Below, one piece after another: positions 1 to 8,141 of a stretch of 64,000 nt of DNA (position 1 is the first letter of the stretch; each line of letters starts with the position of its first letter). Below the pieces are notes generated by a model, which saw nothing but the letters and a program-made list of their open reading frames with translations, did not search any database and was not told the DNA's origin. The position numbers and the translations under genes are program-made. Source of the stretch: Bacteroidetes bacterium HGW-Bacteroidetes-1 (GTDB taxonomy: Bacteria; Bacteroidota; Bacteroidia; Bacteroidales; F082); contig PHDU01000006.1 of NCBI GenBank assembly GCA_002842755.1, positions 32,683 through 96,682 of the forward strand, read 5' to 3'.

Positions 1-276
1 GAGCAGGCGTATGCAGACCAACGCGCAACTGTATTTCAGCATTATGCAGCACGTTTTGCTGCCAAAGAAGCCTTCTTTAAAGCCTTGGGCACTGGTTATC
101 GTTATGGGATGGCTTTTCATGAAATAGAAGTTCTCAATGATGAATTAGGCAAGCCGGTGATTGAAGCGCATGGAAAAGTAAAGGAATACATAGATGCACA
201 CGGCGTGAAGTATATCCACCTGACGATTTCTCATGTTAAAGAGATGGCCAATGCTTTTGTCATTCTTGAAAAATAA
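1..276 (+). CDS. acpS: Holo-[acyl-carrier-protein] synthase, C-terminal part (5' end outside window)
   Basis: The frame is open from base 1 and gives 91 codons before the TAA. AcpS moves 4'-phosphopantetheine from CoA to the serine of acyl carrier protein. The visible part carries the second family signature (RFAAKEAFFKALGTG), with the Glu and Lys that bind magnesium and CoA, followed by the usual beta-strand end (IEVLNDELGKPVI, then HLTISHVKEMANAFVILE). The family is about 120-130 residues long, so roughly the first 30-35 residues, with the Asp motif, lie upstream of the window. An internal ATG at 109 would cut the signature and is not the start. Identification is firm; the gene is incomplete only because the window begins inside it. 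Confidence 0.9.
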   Translation, partial: EQAYADQRATVFQHYAARFAAKEAFFKALGTGYRYGMAFHEIEVLNDELGKPVIEAHGKVKEYIDAHGVKYIHLTISHVKEMANAFVILEK

Positions 277-308
277 TAGTTAAGATTTCACGTTTTTCTT
301 TTCATTTC

Positions 309-343
309 TTTGTTCCTGAAAGGTTTAAAATAATATAGCTTTG
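309..343 (+). promoter_or_regulatory. Bacteroidota-type promoter for the AraC gene
   Basis: A -7 box TAGCTTTG (336-343) matches the TAnnTTTG consensus, with a TTTG at 309-312 as the -33 element. The spacer is slightly long. It places transcription start about 20-25 bases before the TTG start at 376. Confidence 0.5.
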
Positions 344-375
344 CATCAACTGATCTCTATCTGAAAAAATAACTT

Positions 376-975
376 TTGGAACTCAAAAAACATCACCGGT
401 TCTTGCTTAGCAATATGCTTAGTGATTGTTGTCTGAAACTCCTTCTTCTGGAGCTTGAACGATTGGATGTTGAGGTTATTAAAGCAAAACTTGGTGATGT
501 TACCCTTTCTTTTAATCCCGATAAAACGGATGTAAAAAAAATTGAACTACTCTTTTCCAATCTGGGTTTTGGTATCATCCAGGATAAAGAAAAAGCATTG
601 GTTGAAGAAATAAAGCGAGTAGTAGTTGAACTGGTGCATTACACTACTTTTAATGCGATGGTGCGCAACTCTGATTTTATCGTCAGCCGTTTCGACAAGA
701 GCTATCAGCATCTTACAACACTGTTTACACGCCATGAACATATTACACTCGAAAAATACATCATCCTGCAGCGTATTGAAAAAGTAAAAGATTTGTTGCA
801 GGCTGATGAATTGAGTCTGAGTGAAATAGCGTATATGATGGGATACAGCAGTGTACAGTATCTTTCAACACAATTCAAGCAGATTACAGGTTACTCCGTA
901 ACGGAATACAAGTTACTACCAGAAAAGGAGAGACAAGGAATAAGGCTTGGAGATAATATTGCCACTACAGAATAG
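376..975 (+). CDS. AraC-family regulator with N-terminal ferredoxin-like (HMA-like) domain
   Basis: This 199-residue protein probably controls transcription. Its C-terminal half (about residues 105-190) is an AraC double helix-turn-helix: the second helix pair is recognisable as LSEIAYMMGYSSVQYLSTQFKQ followed by G-x-S-x-x-E-Y-K. The first 65 residues look like the beta-alpha-beta-beta-alpha-beta heavy-metal-associated fold (strand VEVIKAKLGDVTL, then a helix ending ELLFSNLGFGI), but lack the metal-binding C-x-x-C. Such HMA-like/AraC fusions occur in Bacteroidota; their ligand is unknown. The frame opens with TTG at 376; an in-frame ATG at 415 would remove part of the first domain. The gene stands alone between acpS and the 1-8 kb operon and could regulate either. 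Confidence 0.8.
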   Translation: MELKKHHRFLLSNMLSDCCLKLLLLELERLDVEVIKAKLGDVTLSFNPDKTDVKKIELLFSNLGFGIIQDKEKALVEEIKRVVVELVHYTTFNAMVRNSDFIVSRFDKSYQHLTTLFTRHEHITLEKYIILQRIEKVKDLLQADELSLSEIAYMMGYSSVQYLSTQFKQITGYSVTEYKLLPEKERQGIRLGDNIATTE

Positions 976-1073
976 AATATAATTTTACACAAAAAGATAG
1001 TAATTTTGTTACATTCGTTTGGCAGAAAGGACCTAATCTTGCAAATTGAAAAAGGATATATAAATCATCTATT

Positions 1074-1325
1074 ATGAAAATTAAAAATAATATAGCGGTT
1101 AGTGACAATGGATTTGTATTCAACCCGGGTTCGGGTGAGTCTTTCACCGTCAACCCTGTTGGGCTGGTGATGCTAAACATGCTTCGAAAAGGTTTGTCAC
1201 AAAGTAAGATCGTTGCAACCATCATAGAAGAATACAATATAGACGCATCCTCGGTTGAACGTGATCTTAATGATTTTAAAGAAATGATGCGCCAATACCG
1301 TCTGATGCAGCACGACGATGAATAA
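1074..1325 (+). CDS. PqqD-like small protein (RiPP recognition element fold)
   Basis: This 83-residue protein resembles PqqD, the small winged-helix fold that in RiPP and pyrroloquinoline pathways binds a precursor peptide and presents it to a modifying enzyme. Visible hallmarks are the beta-hairpin ending in FTVNPVGLVMLNMLRKG, then the helix and E-E-Y-x-(I/V)-D segment (IIEEYNIDASSVERDLNDF) and the final helix with RQYRLM. It opens the operon and overlaps the ATP-grasp gene by 8 bases, so the two are probably translated together and may act as a pair. No precursor peptide gene was found in the 98 bases upstream. Family call is good; binding partner unknown. Confidence 0.75.
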   Translation: MKIKNNIAVSDNGFVFNPGSGESFTVNPVGLVMLNMLRKGLSQSKIVATIIEEYNIDASSVERDLNDFKEMMRQYRLMQHDDE

Positions 1326-2364
1326 GCCCCTACTTACAATTGGCGTTACTGGATTAAATGCTATTGATAGTCCAGGCCCTGGCGTGGCAGTAATAAGAGG
1401 CCTCAGAGAAGCAACTTCATTTGATTGCCGTATAATTGGTTTGTCATACGAATCGCTCGAACCAGGAATATATATGCATGATATTGTCGAAAAAACATAT
1501 CAGATTCCCTATCCTTCAGCAGGAATGGAAGTGCTGATGAGCCGCCTGAAGTACATTCATGAGCAGGAGCATCTTGATGTGATTATTCCAAATTTTGATG
1601 CAGAATTGTATTCTTTTATAAAACTTTCAGATGTTTTGAAAAATATGGGCATCCATACTTTTCTTCCAACAATGGAGCAGTTTGAAGAGCGTCACAAAGT
1701 AAACCTGAATGCATTTGGAAAGAAGTATAACATTCATGTTCCCAGAAGTAAATCAGTTTATTCTGTCAATGAAGTGCAGCAGCTTGAAAAGGATTATGAC
1801 TGGCCTTTGGTTGTAAAGGGGAAGTATTATGATGCAATGCTTGCCTATAATTTTGATCAGGTAAAATCTGCCTTCAATAAAATTTCTGCCAAATGGGGCC
1901 TGCCTATTATCATCCAGGAATTCATTCATGGGACAGAATACAATGTTACCGGATTGGGAGACGGTTCAGGTAATACCATTGCAGCGGTACCAATGCGTAA
2001 ACAATATATTACTGATAAAGGTAAGGCATGGGGGGGGATTTCCATTGCCGATAAAGAGATTCTTGCACTTACTGACCATTTTCTTCATTCAACAAAATGG
2101 TACGGAGGCTTTGAACTCGAGCTCATGAAAGATAAAAACGGACGTTATTATCTTTTAGAAATCAATCCACGTATGCCTGCATGGATTTATCTTGCAGTAG
2201 GGGTTGGACAAAACATTCCGGAAGCACTCACACGACTCGCTATGGGCTGGTCAACCGATGCTTTCACATCCTATGAAGTTGGAAAGATGTTCATCAGATA
2301 CGCATGGGATATGATTGTTGATTTGAAAGAATTTGAGCAGATTTCTACACATGGAGAATTATAA
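1318..2364 (+). CDS. ATP-grasp ligase (carbamoyl-phosphate-synthase-like)
   Basis: A 348-residue ATP-grasp enzyme. Such enzymes activate a carboxylate as an acyl phosphate and join it to an amine or other nucleophile. The N-terminal 110 residues form the pre-ATP-grasp Rossmann-like domain (TIGVTGLNAIDSPGPGVAVI). The grasp proper runs from about residue 135: the ATP-binding lysine is in PLVVKGKYYDA, the E-F-(I/V) hinge is in IIIQEFIHGTEYNVTG, and the magnesium ligands are in GGFELELMKD and LLEINPRMPAW. All catalytic positions are present. The start overlaps the PqqD-like gene and a 21-base gap leads to the decarboxylase. Substrates cannot be read from sequence; ligation of an amino acid or modification of a peptide are both possible. 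Confidence 0.8.
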   Translation: MNKPLLTIGVTGLNAIDSPGPGVAVIRGLREATSFDCRIIGLSYESLEPGIYMHDIVEKTYQIPYPSAGMEVLMSRLKYIHEQEHLDVIIPNFDAELYSFIKLSDVLKNMGIHTFLPTMEQFEERHKVNLNAFGKKYNIHVPRSKSVYSVNEVQQLEKDYDWPLVVKGKYYDAMLAYNFDQVKSAFNKISAKWGLPIIIQEFIHGTEYNVTGLGDGSGNTIAAVPMRKQYITDKGKAWGGISIADKEILALTDHFLHSTKWYGGFELELMKDKNGRYYLLEINPRMPAWIYLAVGVGQNIPEALTRLAMGWSTDAFTSYEVGKMFIRYAWDMIVDLKEFEQISTHGEL

Positions 2365-2385
2365 AAAATATAAAATATTGATAAG

Positions 2386-3747
2386 ATGACTGTTAAAAGA
2401 ACTTATGAACGTCCGGTTATAAAGAAGCTGGAAAGCAACATGCCAAACAAATTTGGTATGCGCACCATCTACGAACCTGTGACACATCTGGAAGAAAACG
2501 CAGTAAAAGATTTGATTTCAGAGTATGGTTCACCTTTGTTTGTTATTTCTGAAACCAAGATCAGAAAGAATTATAGTGCTTCGCGTCAAGCTTTTGAAAC
2601 CAGGTATCCCCGTGTTCAGTTTGCGTGGAGTTATAAAACGAATTATCTGGATGCTATATGTAATATTTATCATCAGGAAGGATCCTGGGCTGAAGTGGTT
2701 TCTGGCTTTGAATATGATAAAGCCATTCGTAACGGGGTAAACGGAAGCAAGATCATTTTTAATGGCCCCGACAAATCAGAGGAAGATTTGCGAAAAGCTG
2801 TCACCAATAATTCATTGATTCACATCGACCATCTGGATGAGCTGTATCTATTGCAGGATATTGCAAGAGCAACGAAACAACGTCCTAAAGTGGCCATCCG
2901 AGTTAATATGGACACAGGCGTTTTTCCAATGTGGGATCGGTTTGGTTTCAATTACGAAAACGGACAGGCCTGGGACGCATTGAATAAAATTATGTTTTCA
3001 GGTCAGATGGATCTTGTTGGATTGCACACACACATCGGCACTTTTATGCTTGCTCCCTCTGCCTATGCTGTCGCCGCATCAAAGCTGGCTCATCTTGCGC
3101 AAAGTGTGCTGACAAAGTACAATCATGAAATCAAATACATTGACATGGGTGGTGGATTTGCCTCAAAAAACACCCTAAAAGGATCATATCTTCCAGGAAG
3201 CGATATTAGTCCCTCTATTGATGATTTTGCTGAAGCAATTACCTCTGCTCTTATGAACAGCGATTACCGGCCTAAAACACCGCCATTGCTGATCATCGAA
3301 TCTGGTCGGGTACTCATTGATGATGCAGCCTGGCTACTGGGTACAGTACTTGCCAATAAGCGTCTTTCTGATGGCAGAAGAAGTGTTATTTTAGATGTTG
3401 GGGTCAACATTTTGTTTACTGCTTTCTGGTATGATCATAAAATAACTCCAGCACAGGCATTTACCTCTTACACTGAAGATACAGCCCTTTACGGCCCTCT
3501 CTGTATGAATATTGATGTGGTAAGGGAAAACATTAATATGCCGATGCTCAACAAGGGCGACCAATTGGTGGTACACCATGTGGGCGCTTACAATATGACC
3601 CAGTGGATGCAGTTCATTACCCTCAGACCCAAAGTGGTGCTGATAGATGAAAAATTTAAAGTTCATGTGATCAGAAACAATGAAACGCTTTCCATTCTAA
3701 CAGATTTGGAGGCAGTTCCTTCGCATCTGGTCGATTTTGAGCTATGA
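2386..3747 (+). CDS. PLP-dependent decarboxylase, LysA/ornithine-decarboxylase fold type III
   Basis: This 453-residue protein has the alanine-racemase-fold decarboxylase layout. The PLP lysine lies in FAWSYKTNYLDAI, a barrel histidine in LHTHIGTFM, the phosphate-binding glycines in YIDMGGGF, a PLP-contacting E-S-G-R in LLIIESGRVLIDDAAW, the second-subunit cysteine in YGPLCMNIDVV, and the C-terminal tyrosine in HHVGAYNMTQWMQF. The family normally removes the alpha- or D-carboxyl of diaminopimelate, lysine, ornithine, arginine or a carboxylated intermediate. Since it sits inside an operon of unknown function rather than with lysine genes, a dedicated biosynthetic role is more likely than diaminopimelate decarboxylase. 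Its stop overlaps the next start (ATGATAG). Confidence 0.8.
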   Translation: MTVKRTYERPVIKKLESNMPNKFGMRTIYEPVTHLEENAVKDLISEYGSPLFVISETKIRKNYSASRQAFETRYPRVQFAWSYKTNYLDAICNIYHQEGSWAEVVSGFEYDKAIRNGVNGSKIIFNGPDKSEEDLRKAVTNNSLIHIDHLDELYLLQDIARATKQRPKVAIRVNMDTGVFPMWDRFGFNYENGQAWDALNKIMFSGQMDLVGLHTHIGTFMLAPSAYAVAASKLAHLAQSVLTKYNHEIKYIDMGGGFASKNTLKGSYLPGSDISPSIDDFAEAITSALMNSDYRPKTPPLLIIESGRVLIDDAAWLLGTVLANKRLSDGRRSVILDVGVNILFTAFWYDHKITPAQAFTSYTEDTALYGPLCMNIDVVRENINMPMLNKGDQLVVHHVGAYNMTQWMQFITLRPKVVLIDEKFKVHVIRNNETLSILTDLEAVPSHLVDFEL

Positions 3748-5939
3748 TAGCTGCAAGGCTGAAATATATTTTCCCATACTTCTGGCAAAGCCTGAGTAAT
3801 AGTTATACCCAGATTTTCTTTTCTAAAAATAAAGTGCTGGGGTTACTGTTGATTTTTGTTTCTATGTTCGATCTCAACGCTGGCTTCATTGGATTGCTTT
3901 CAGTAATTACTTCTAACGTAGCCGCCTATCTTATAGGACTTAACAGGCAAAAAGTGATTGATGGCCTTTACGGATTCAATGCCTTACTGGTGGGGTTAGG
4001 ATTGGGAATATATTATCAAATCAGCTTACCCTTTCTTGTCATTGTGATTTTTGTTTCGTTGCTTACCTTACTGCTGACCAATACCCTTGAGGGAGTGCTT
4101 TACAAATATGGTTTACCTTATTTAAGCCTTCCATTCTTATTTGCGATCTGGATTGCAATGCTGAGCACCAGGTACTTTACACAACTCGAAATCAGTCAGC
4201 GGGGTATTTATATGCTCAATGAAATGTATCTGCTGGGCGGTTTCCCCATGGTGAAAGTTTACGATTGGTTTTATACTCTATCCTGGCCTGAGGCTATTAA
4301 GATTTATTTTCGTGCTCTTGGCGCTATTTTTTTTCAATACCATCTTTTTGCCGGTCTGGTTATTGCCATCGGTCTGCTTTATTGGTCGAGGCTTGCTTTT
4401 CTGTATTCGGTGGTAGGATTCTCTTCGGCCTGGGTTTTTTATAATTTTATTGGCTCAGGATTGAATGATCTAAGCTACACCTACATTGGTTTTAATTATA
4501 TTCTAACGGCAATTGCAGTTGGAGCTTTTTTTGTAATCCCTTCTGCTATCTCTTTTGTTTGGGTTATGATATCCATTCCTTTGGTTGCGTTTCTAATAGC
4601 TTCCGGCAATGCTGTACTTGGTGGATATCAGCTGGCAATTTTTTCGTTGCCTTTCAATCTGGTAGTGATAATGTTTCTTTATCTTTTCCGCCTTCGCGAA
4701 CGCTTTCATGACAAGCCATCATTGGTTTATCTTCAGCAATACAGTCCTGAGAAAAACCTCTACAGTTTTCTTGTAAACAAAAAGAGACTACCCGGATTGG
4801 ACAAAATACAGATAAAAATGCCTTTTATGGGAAAATGGAAGGTGACCCAGGGTATAGAAGGCACCCATACGCATAAGGATGTTTGGAAATTTGCCTGGGA
4901 TTTTGAAATGACTGACGATGAGGGCATAACATTTCGTGAAAAAGGGCTAAAAGTTGAGGACTATTATTGCTTTAATAAGCCTGTTGTTGCCCCGGCAGAT
5001 GGTTATATAAGTGAAATAATGGATGGGATAGAAGACAATCTCATCGGTGATGCCAATTTAAAGCATAATTGGGGAAACTCTGTTGTAATGAGCCATGCCC
5101 TGGGATTGTTTTCCCAAATGAGCCACCTTAAACGGGGAAGTATTCTTGTAAAAAGTGGTCAATTTGTTCGTAAGGGTGAGCAAGTAGCCAGTTGTGGCAA
5201 TTCGGGCCGGTCACCATATCCACATTTGCATTTCCAGTTTCAGGCAGCAGGAGAAGTAGGAGCAGCAACGCTTAACTATCCATTTTCAGCTTTTCTGACC
5301 CACAACGATGAGACTGTTTTTTTTTCAGCATCGCAGCCTGTTCTCAACGATTTTGTATCCAATAATCAGATTGTTGATCTGTTGGATCTTGCTTTGCACT
5401 TTGTGCCTGGACAGATGCTTCATTTTTCAGTTGATGACGAAAAGGAAAGTTATCATCTTTCCTGGAAAATTGAAACGGATATTTATAACAATACTTTTAT
5501 TCAATGCGGTGAATCAGGTGCTAAAGCATGGTTTATCCGACAACCTGACATCTTCTATTTTACACATTATGAAGGAGATAAGAAGAGTCTTTTGTTCGAC
5601 TTCTATCTTGGAGCCTATCAACTAATAACGGGTTTTGTGCCTGGACTCAAGATGAAAGAACACATTACACTTGCCTTGTATCCTAACAAATTTGTACTTG
5701 CAATTCAGGATATCATTGCTCCATTTTATCGTTTTTTAAATGCAGAATATTGTCTTGAACATACACGTTTCATCAATGATCTGAGCACCCCCATCATCGA
5801 AATGTATGCTGAAGTTACCTTCTCTATGTTTGGCCGCCTCAACGAAAAACGTTCCTTTGAAATGAAATTCAGCGAAAATCATATGCAGTCATTCATCATT
5901 CGTCGCGGCGATACAAAAATTGTTTTAAACCGTGAGTAA
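3744..5939 (+). CDS. Urea-transporter-like membrane protein fused to M23 metallopeptidase
   Basis: A 731-residue two-part protein. Residues about 15-315 are hydrophobic, with roughly ten membrane segments, and resemble the urea transporter (UT) family (repeated QIFFSKNKVLGLLLI and DGLYGFNALLVGLGLG type segments). Residues about 360-510 are an M23/LytM peptidase: zinc ligands H377 and D386, the S-H-L histidine H461, and the H494-L-H496 pair in PHLHFQFQ are all present, so an active zinc peptidase is plausible. The last 220 residues are beta-rich and unassigned. The peptidase would be expected on the periplasmic face, where M23 enzymes cut peptidoglycan crosslinks. It overlaps both neighbours by 4 and 8 bases. 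What the UT-like channel carries is unknown; urea is not implied by the context. Confidence 0.8.
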   Translation: MIAARLKYIFPYFWQSLSNSYTQIFFSKNKVLGLLLIFVSMFDLNAGFIGLLSVITSNVAAYLIGLNRQKVIDGLYGFNALLVGLGLGIYYQISLPFLVIVIFVSLLTLLLTNTLEGVLYKYGLPYLSLPFLFAIWIAMLSTRYFTQLEISQRGIYMLNEMYLLGGFPMVKVYDWFYTLSWPEAIKIYFRALGAIFFQYHLFAGLVIAIGLLYWSRLAFLYSVVGFSSAWVFYNFIGSGLNDLSYTYIGFNYILTAIAVGAFFVIPSAISFVWVMISIPLVAFLIASGNAVLGGYQLAIFSLPFNLVVIMFLYLFRLRERFHDKPSLVYLQQYSPEKNLYSFLVNKKRLPGLDKIQIKMPFMGKWKVTQGIEGTHTHKDVWKFAWDFEMTDDEGITFREKGLKVEDYYCFNKPVVAPADGYISEIMDGIEDNLIGDANLKHNWGNSVVMSHALGLFSQMSHLKRGSILVKSGQFVRKGEQVASCGNSGRSPYPHLHFQFQAAGEVGAATLNYPFSAFLTHNDETVFFSASQPVLNDFVSNNQIVDLLDLALHFVPGQMLHFSVDDEKESYHLSWKIETDIYNNTFIQCGESGAKAWFIRQPDIFYFTHYEGDKKSLLFDFYLGAYQLITGFVPGLKMKEHITLALYPNKFVLAIQDIIAPFYRFLNAEYCLEHTRFINDLSTPIIEMYAEVTFSMFGRLNEKRSFEMKFSENHMQSFIIRRGDTKIVLNRE

Positions 5940-7416
5940 TAGAAATTGGTCTTTTATTGCAATGATAATAGTAATGCAATTCATGATGTTCATGGAAAGC
6001 GCTGCACAGAATTTACCCGAAACAGTAAATTATGATAGCCTGACTTACCAGCTTTATATGAAAGGGTCATGGAAAGAGTTGCTCAGGACTGGTAATAGAA
6101 TGCCTGCCGAAGGGATGGATTATTATTATTTGCGCATGCGAACAGGTATTGCAGCAATGCAGGTGAAGGACTATGCCCAGGCAGAGAAGCACTTCCGAAA
6201 AGCGCTCTCTTTTAATCCAATGGATAAAAACGCAGTTCTTTTTCTGGCACAAACACTTGCAGCAAACAATAAAAATGTTGAATCGGGTTCACTTTATAGG
6301 AGTATGTCAACACAGAGCCGCAAAGAATCAGGACTAAAAGAGGGCTGGGTGCCCATTTCTGCACACGTTGATATAGGAGCTGTTTTCCGGAATAAAAAAA
6401 ACGGACTTGGCTTTGATGATCTTACCGGATCTGCAGGCGTTTACGGTCAGGAACGGATTTATAAAAATAATTTGTTTTACGATGCTGGCCTTTATTTTAA
6501 AACAAACCCTCAATGGCTCTTTTATGCCGGTTTTCAGTCTATTGGAATTGATGTTACCGATCGCTTCGCTTTCATTGAGTCATCATTAACAAACGATTCC
6601 ATTATAGTTTCTGATGCTGGAAAAGCATATTATTATTCTGTTGATACAATCCATAAAACGAATAATTATGAGCATCAGCTGAAGCAGCAATCAGCGTATT
6701 TTCAAGCTCAATGGAGCTCATCAACAAAGTGGAGTCTGGTTGCTGGTCTTCACGTTCTTAGTGTGAAGAGTGATTTTACTTTGACTGAGGAAGAGAGGAT
6801 TTCAATTAATGATACTGCATTCTATAATAATAATACGGGGCAGGTTGAGCTGTTTAATACATATTTGGAGCAGGTTAGCTTTTATAATGTGCCCTGGAAA
6901 ACTTACGACATAAATGTATCACTAAACGGAAAGTTACATTTTGGAAAATTTACAGCATTGGCAGGTATAAGTACTGGCAGCATTAATGATTCATCCGTAT
7001 TTCAAGCCAATACAGGATTTTTGTATATGCCTTTTGGTAACCTGAATACTTTCAATCAGACTGAGTTTTTTGCTTTACACACAAATGGGCAGGTCAGTTG
7101 GGCTGCTAAAACTCGTTTTGGAATACAACCTTTAAAATCGACCTGGCTCGAGGCAGAAATTTTCGCTGGAGCGTTAAATAATCTCAACGATCAATATGGA
7201 TATATTATTTACAATAATCCTGATAAATTAAATTTGCGTTTTGAAGCCACACTTTCAAAAGCTTTAACAGATAGAGTAATAATCCAGATTCGTTATCGTT
7301 ATATGGAGTCCGAAAGACAATTCAGTCACCTTGATGATAGTGGAAACGATCTTATATTAGGAAGTTATCACATTAATTCACAAACAATTATTGGAGGAAT
7401 AAAATGGATATTTTAA
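5932..7416 (+). CDS. Exported TPR protein with C-terminal outer-membrane beta-barrel
   Basis: A 494-residue protein with a GTG start at 5932 that overlaps the preceding stop. Residues 1-26 form a signal peptide ending SAAQ. Residues 30-130 hold tetratricopeptide-like helices (one is DYAQAEKHFRKALSFNP). From about 150 onward the chain alternates aromatic and polar residues in repeated amphipathic strands and ends in GGIKWIF, a terminal aromatic as in outer-membrane barrels. The layout recalls YaiO-like barrels with a periplasmic TPR arm. It may provide the outer-membrane port or anchor for the operon's product; this is inferred from position only. Confidence 0.65.
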   Translation: MSNRNWSFIAMIIVMQFMMFMESAAQNLPETVNYDSLTYQLYMKGSWKELLRTGNRMPAEGMDYYYLRMRTGIAAMQVKDYAQAEKHFRKALSFNPMDKNAVLFLAQTLAANNKNVESGSLYRSMSTQSRKESGLKEGWVPISAHVDIGAVFRNKKNGLGFDDLTGSAGVYGQERIYKNNLFYDAGLYFKTNPQWLFYAGFQSIGIDVTDRFAFIESSLTNDSIIVSDAGKAYYYSVDTIHKTNNYEHQLKQQSAYFQAQWSSSTKWSLVAGLHVLSVKSDFTLTEEERISINDTAFYNNNTGQVELFNTYLEQVSFYNVPWKTYDINVSLNGKLHFGKFTALAGISTGSINDSSVFQANTGFLYMPFGNLNTFNQTEFFALHTNGQVSWAAKTRFGIQPLKSTWLEAEIFAGALNNLNDQYGYIIYNNPDKLNLRFEATLSKALTDRVIIQIRYRYMESERQFSHLDDSGNDLILGSYHINSQTIIGGIKWIF

Positions 7417-8021
7417 AAACAATAAGTATTATTCTTGTCTTTTTTTTGACGCAAACTATGCAGGCGCAGGAGTTTGAAAAACAACTGAAGGCTTTTGAGG
7501 ACTCATATGCTGCTGAAATTAAGGGTGAGCATTCTACTGCAATACAACTGATGACAGGTATTTATAAGGCAGATAGTTATGAGATAAACATTCGCTTAGG
7601 ATGGTTAAATTATGTTTCAGGAAAGTTTTCTGATGCACTTCCATATTATCAGAAAAGTATTGAGCTAATGCCGGTGTCAATTGAGGCCAGACTAGGATAT
7701 GTGAACCCTGCTGCCGCACTTGGAAATTGGGCTCAGGTCGAAAAACAGTATCAGGAAATATTGAAAATCGACCCTATGAACACAACTGCTAACTATCGAA
7801 TGGGTCTTATAACCTATGGTAGAGAAGATTATGCTTCAGCTCTGAAGTATTTCAGTAAGGTACTGAACCTTTATCCTTTTGATTATGACACGGTCATTAT
7901 GGTGGCTTGGACACAATTGAAATCAGGAAAATTACGTGAAGCTAAGATCATGTTTCAAAAGGCCCTCCTCATTAAACCAGGCGACAGCAGCGCCATCGAA
8001 GGATTAGGGATGATCAGGTGA
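7404..8021 (+). CDS. Exported TPR repeat protein
   Basis: A 205-residue protein with a signal peptide (about residues 1-21, ending MQAQ) and at least four TPR units, for example SDALPYYQKSIELMP and ASALKYFSKVLNLYP and EAKIMFQKALLIKP. It overlaps the TPR-barrel gene by 13 bases and closes the operon. TPR proteins bind other proteins; a periplasmic adaptor between the M23 domain and the barrel protein is a reasonable guess, with no direct evidence. Confidence 0.7.
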   Translation: MDILKTISIILVFFLTQTMQAQEFEKQLKAFEDSYAAEIKGEHSTAIQLMTGIYKADSYEINIRLGWLNYVSGKFSDALPYYQKSIELMPVSIEARLGYVNPAAALGNWAQVEKQYQEILKIDPMNTTANYRMGLITYGREDYASALKYFSKVLNLYPFDYDTVIMVAWTQLKSGKLREAKIMFQKALLIKPGDSSAIEGLGMIR

Positions 8022-8049
8022 GATTTGTGATAAAAGCCGGATTCAGGTA

Positions 8050-8076
8050 TTGCTTGCGAATCAATGCCTACTTTTG
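8050..8076 (+). promoter_or_regulatory. Promoter for the T9SS amidase gene
   Basis: A -7 box TACTTTTG at 8069-8076 fits TAnnTTTG, with TTG at 8050-8052 upstream. Because it lies downstream of the first in-frame ATG (8064), it argues that translation starts later, at 8142 or 8148. Confidence 0.5.
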
Positions 8077-8141
8077 CAAACTTATCTAATCCCATTATGA
8101 TACAGTCTGGTTTTCTTGATTTTTTTACGAAGTCGATCCTA

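Noticed and set aside
2386..3747. Housekeeping diaminopimelate decarboxylase (lysA)
   Set aside because: The fold and PLP residues match, but the operon context and altered motifs (S-Y-K-T-N, E-S-G-R) do not support the lysine pathway role, so no gene symbol was given.
3744..4700. Urea uptake function linked to urease
   Set aside because: There are no urease or urea-amidolyase genes in the window, and the fusion and operon point elsewhere.
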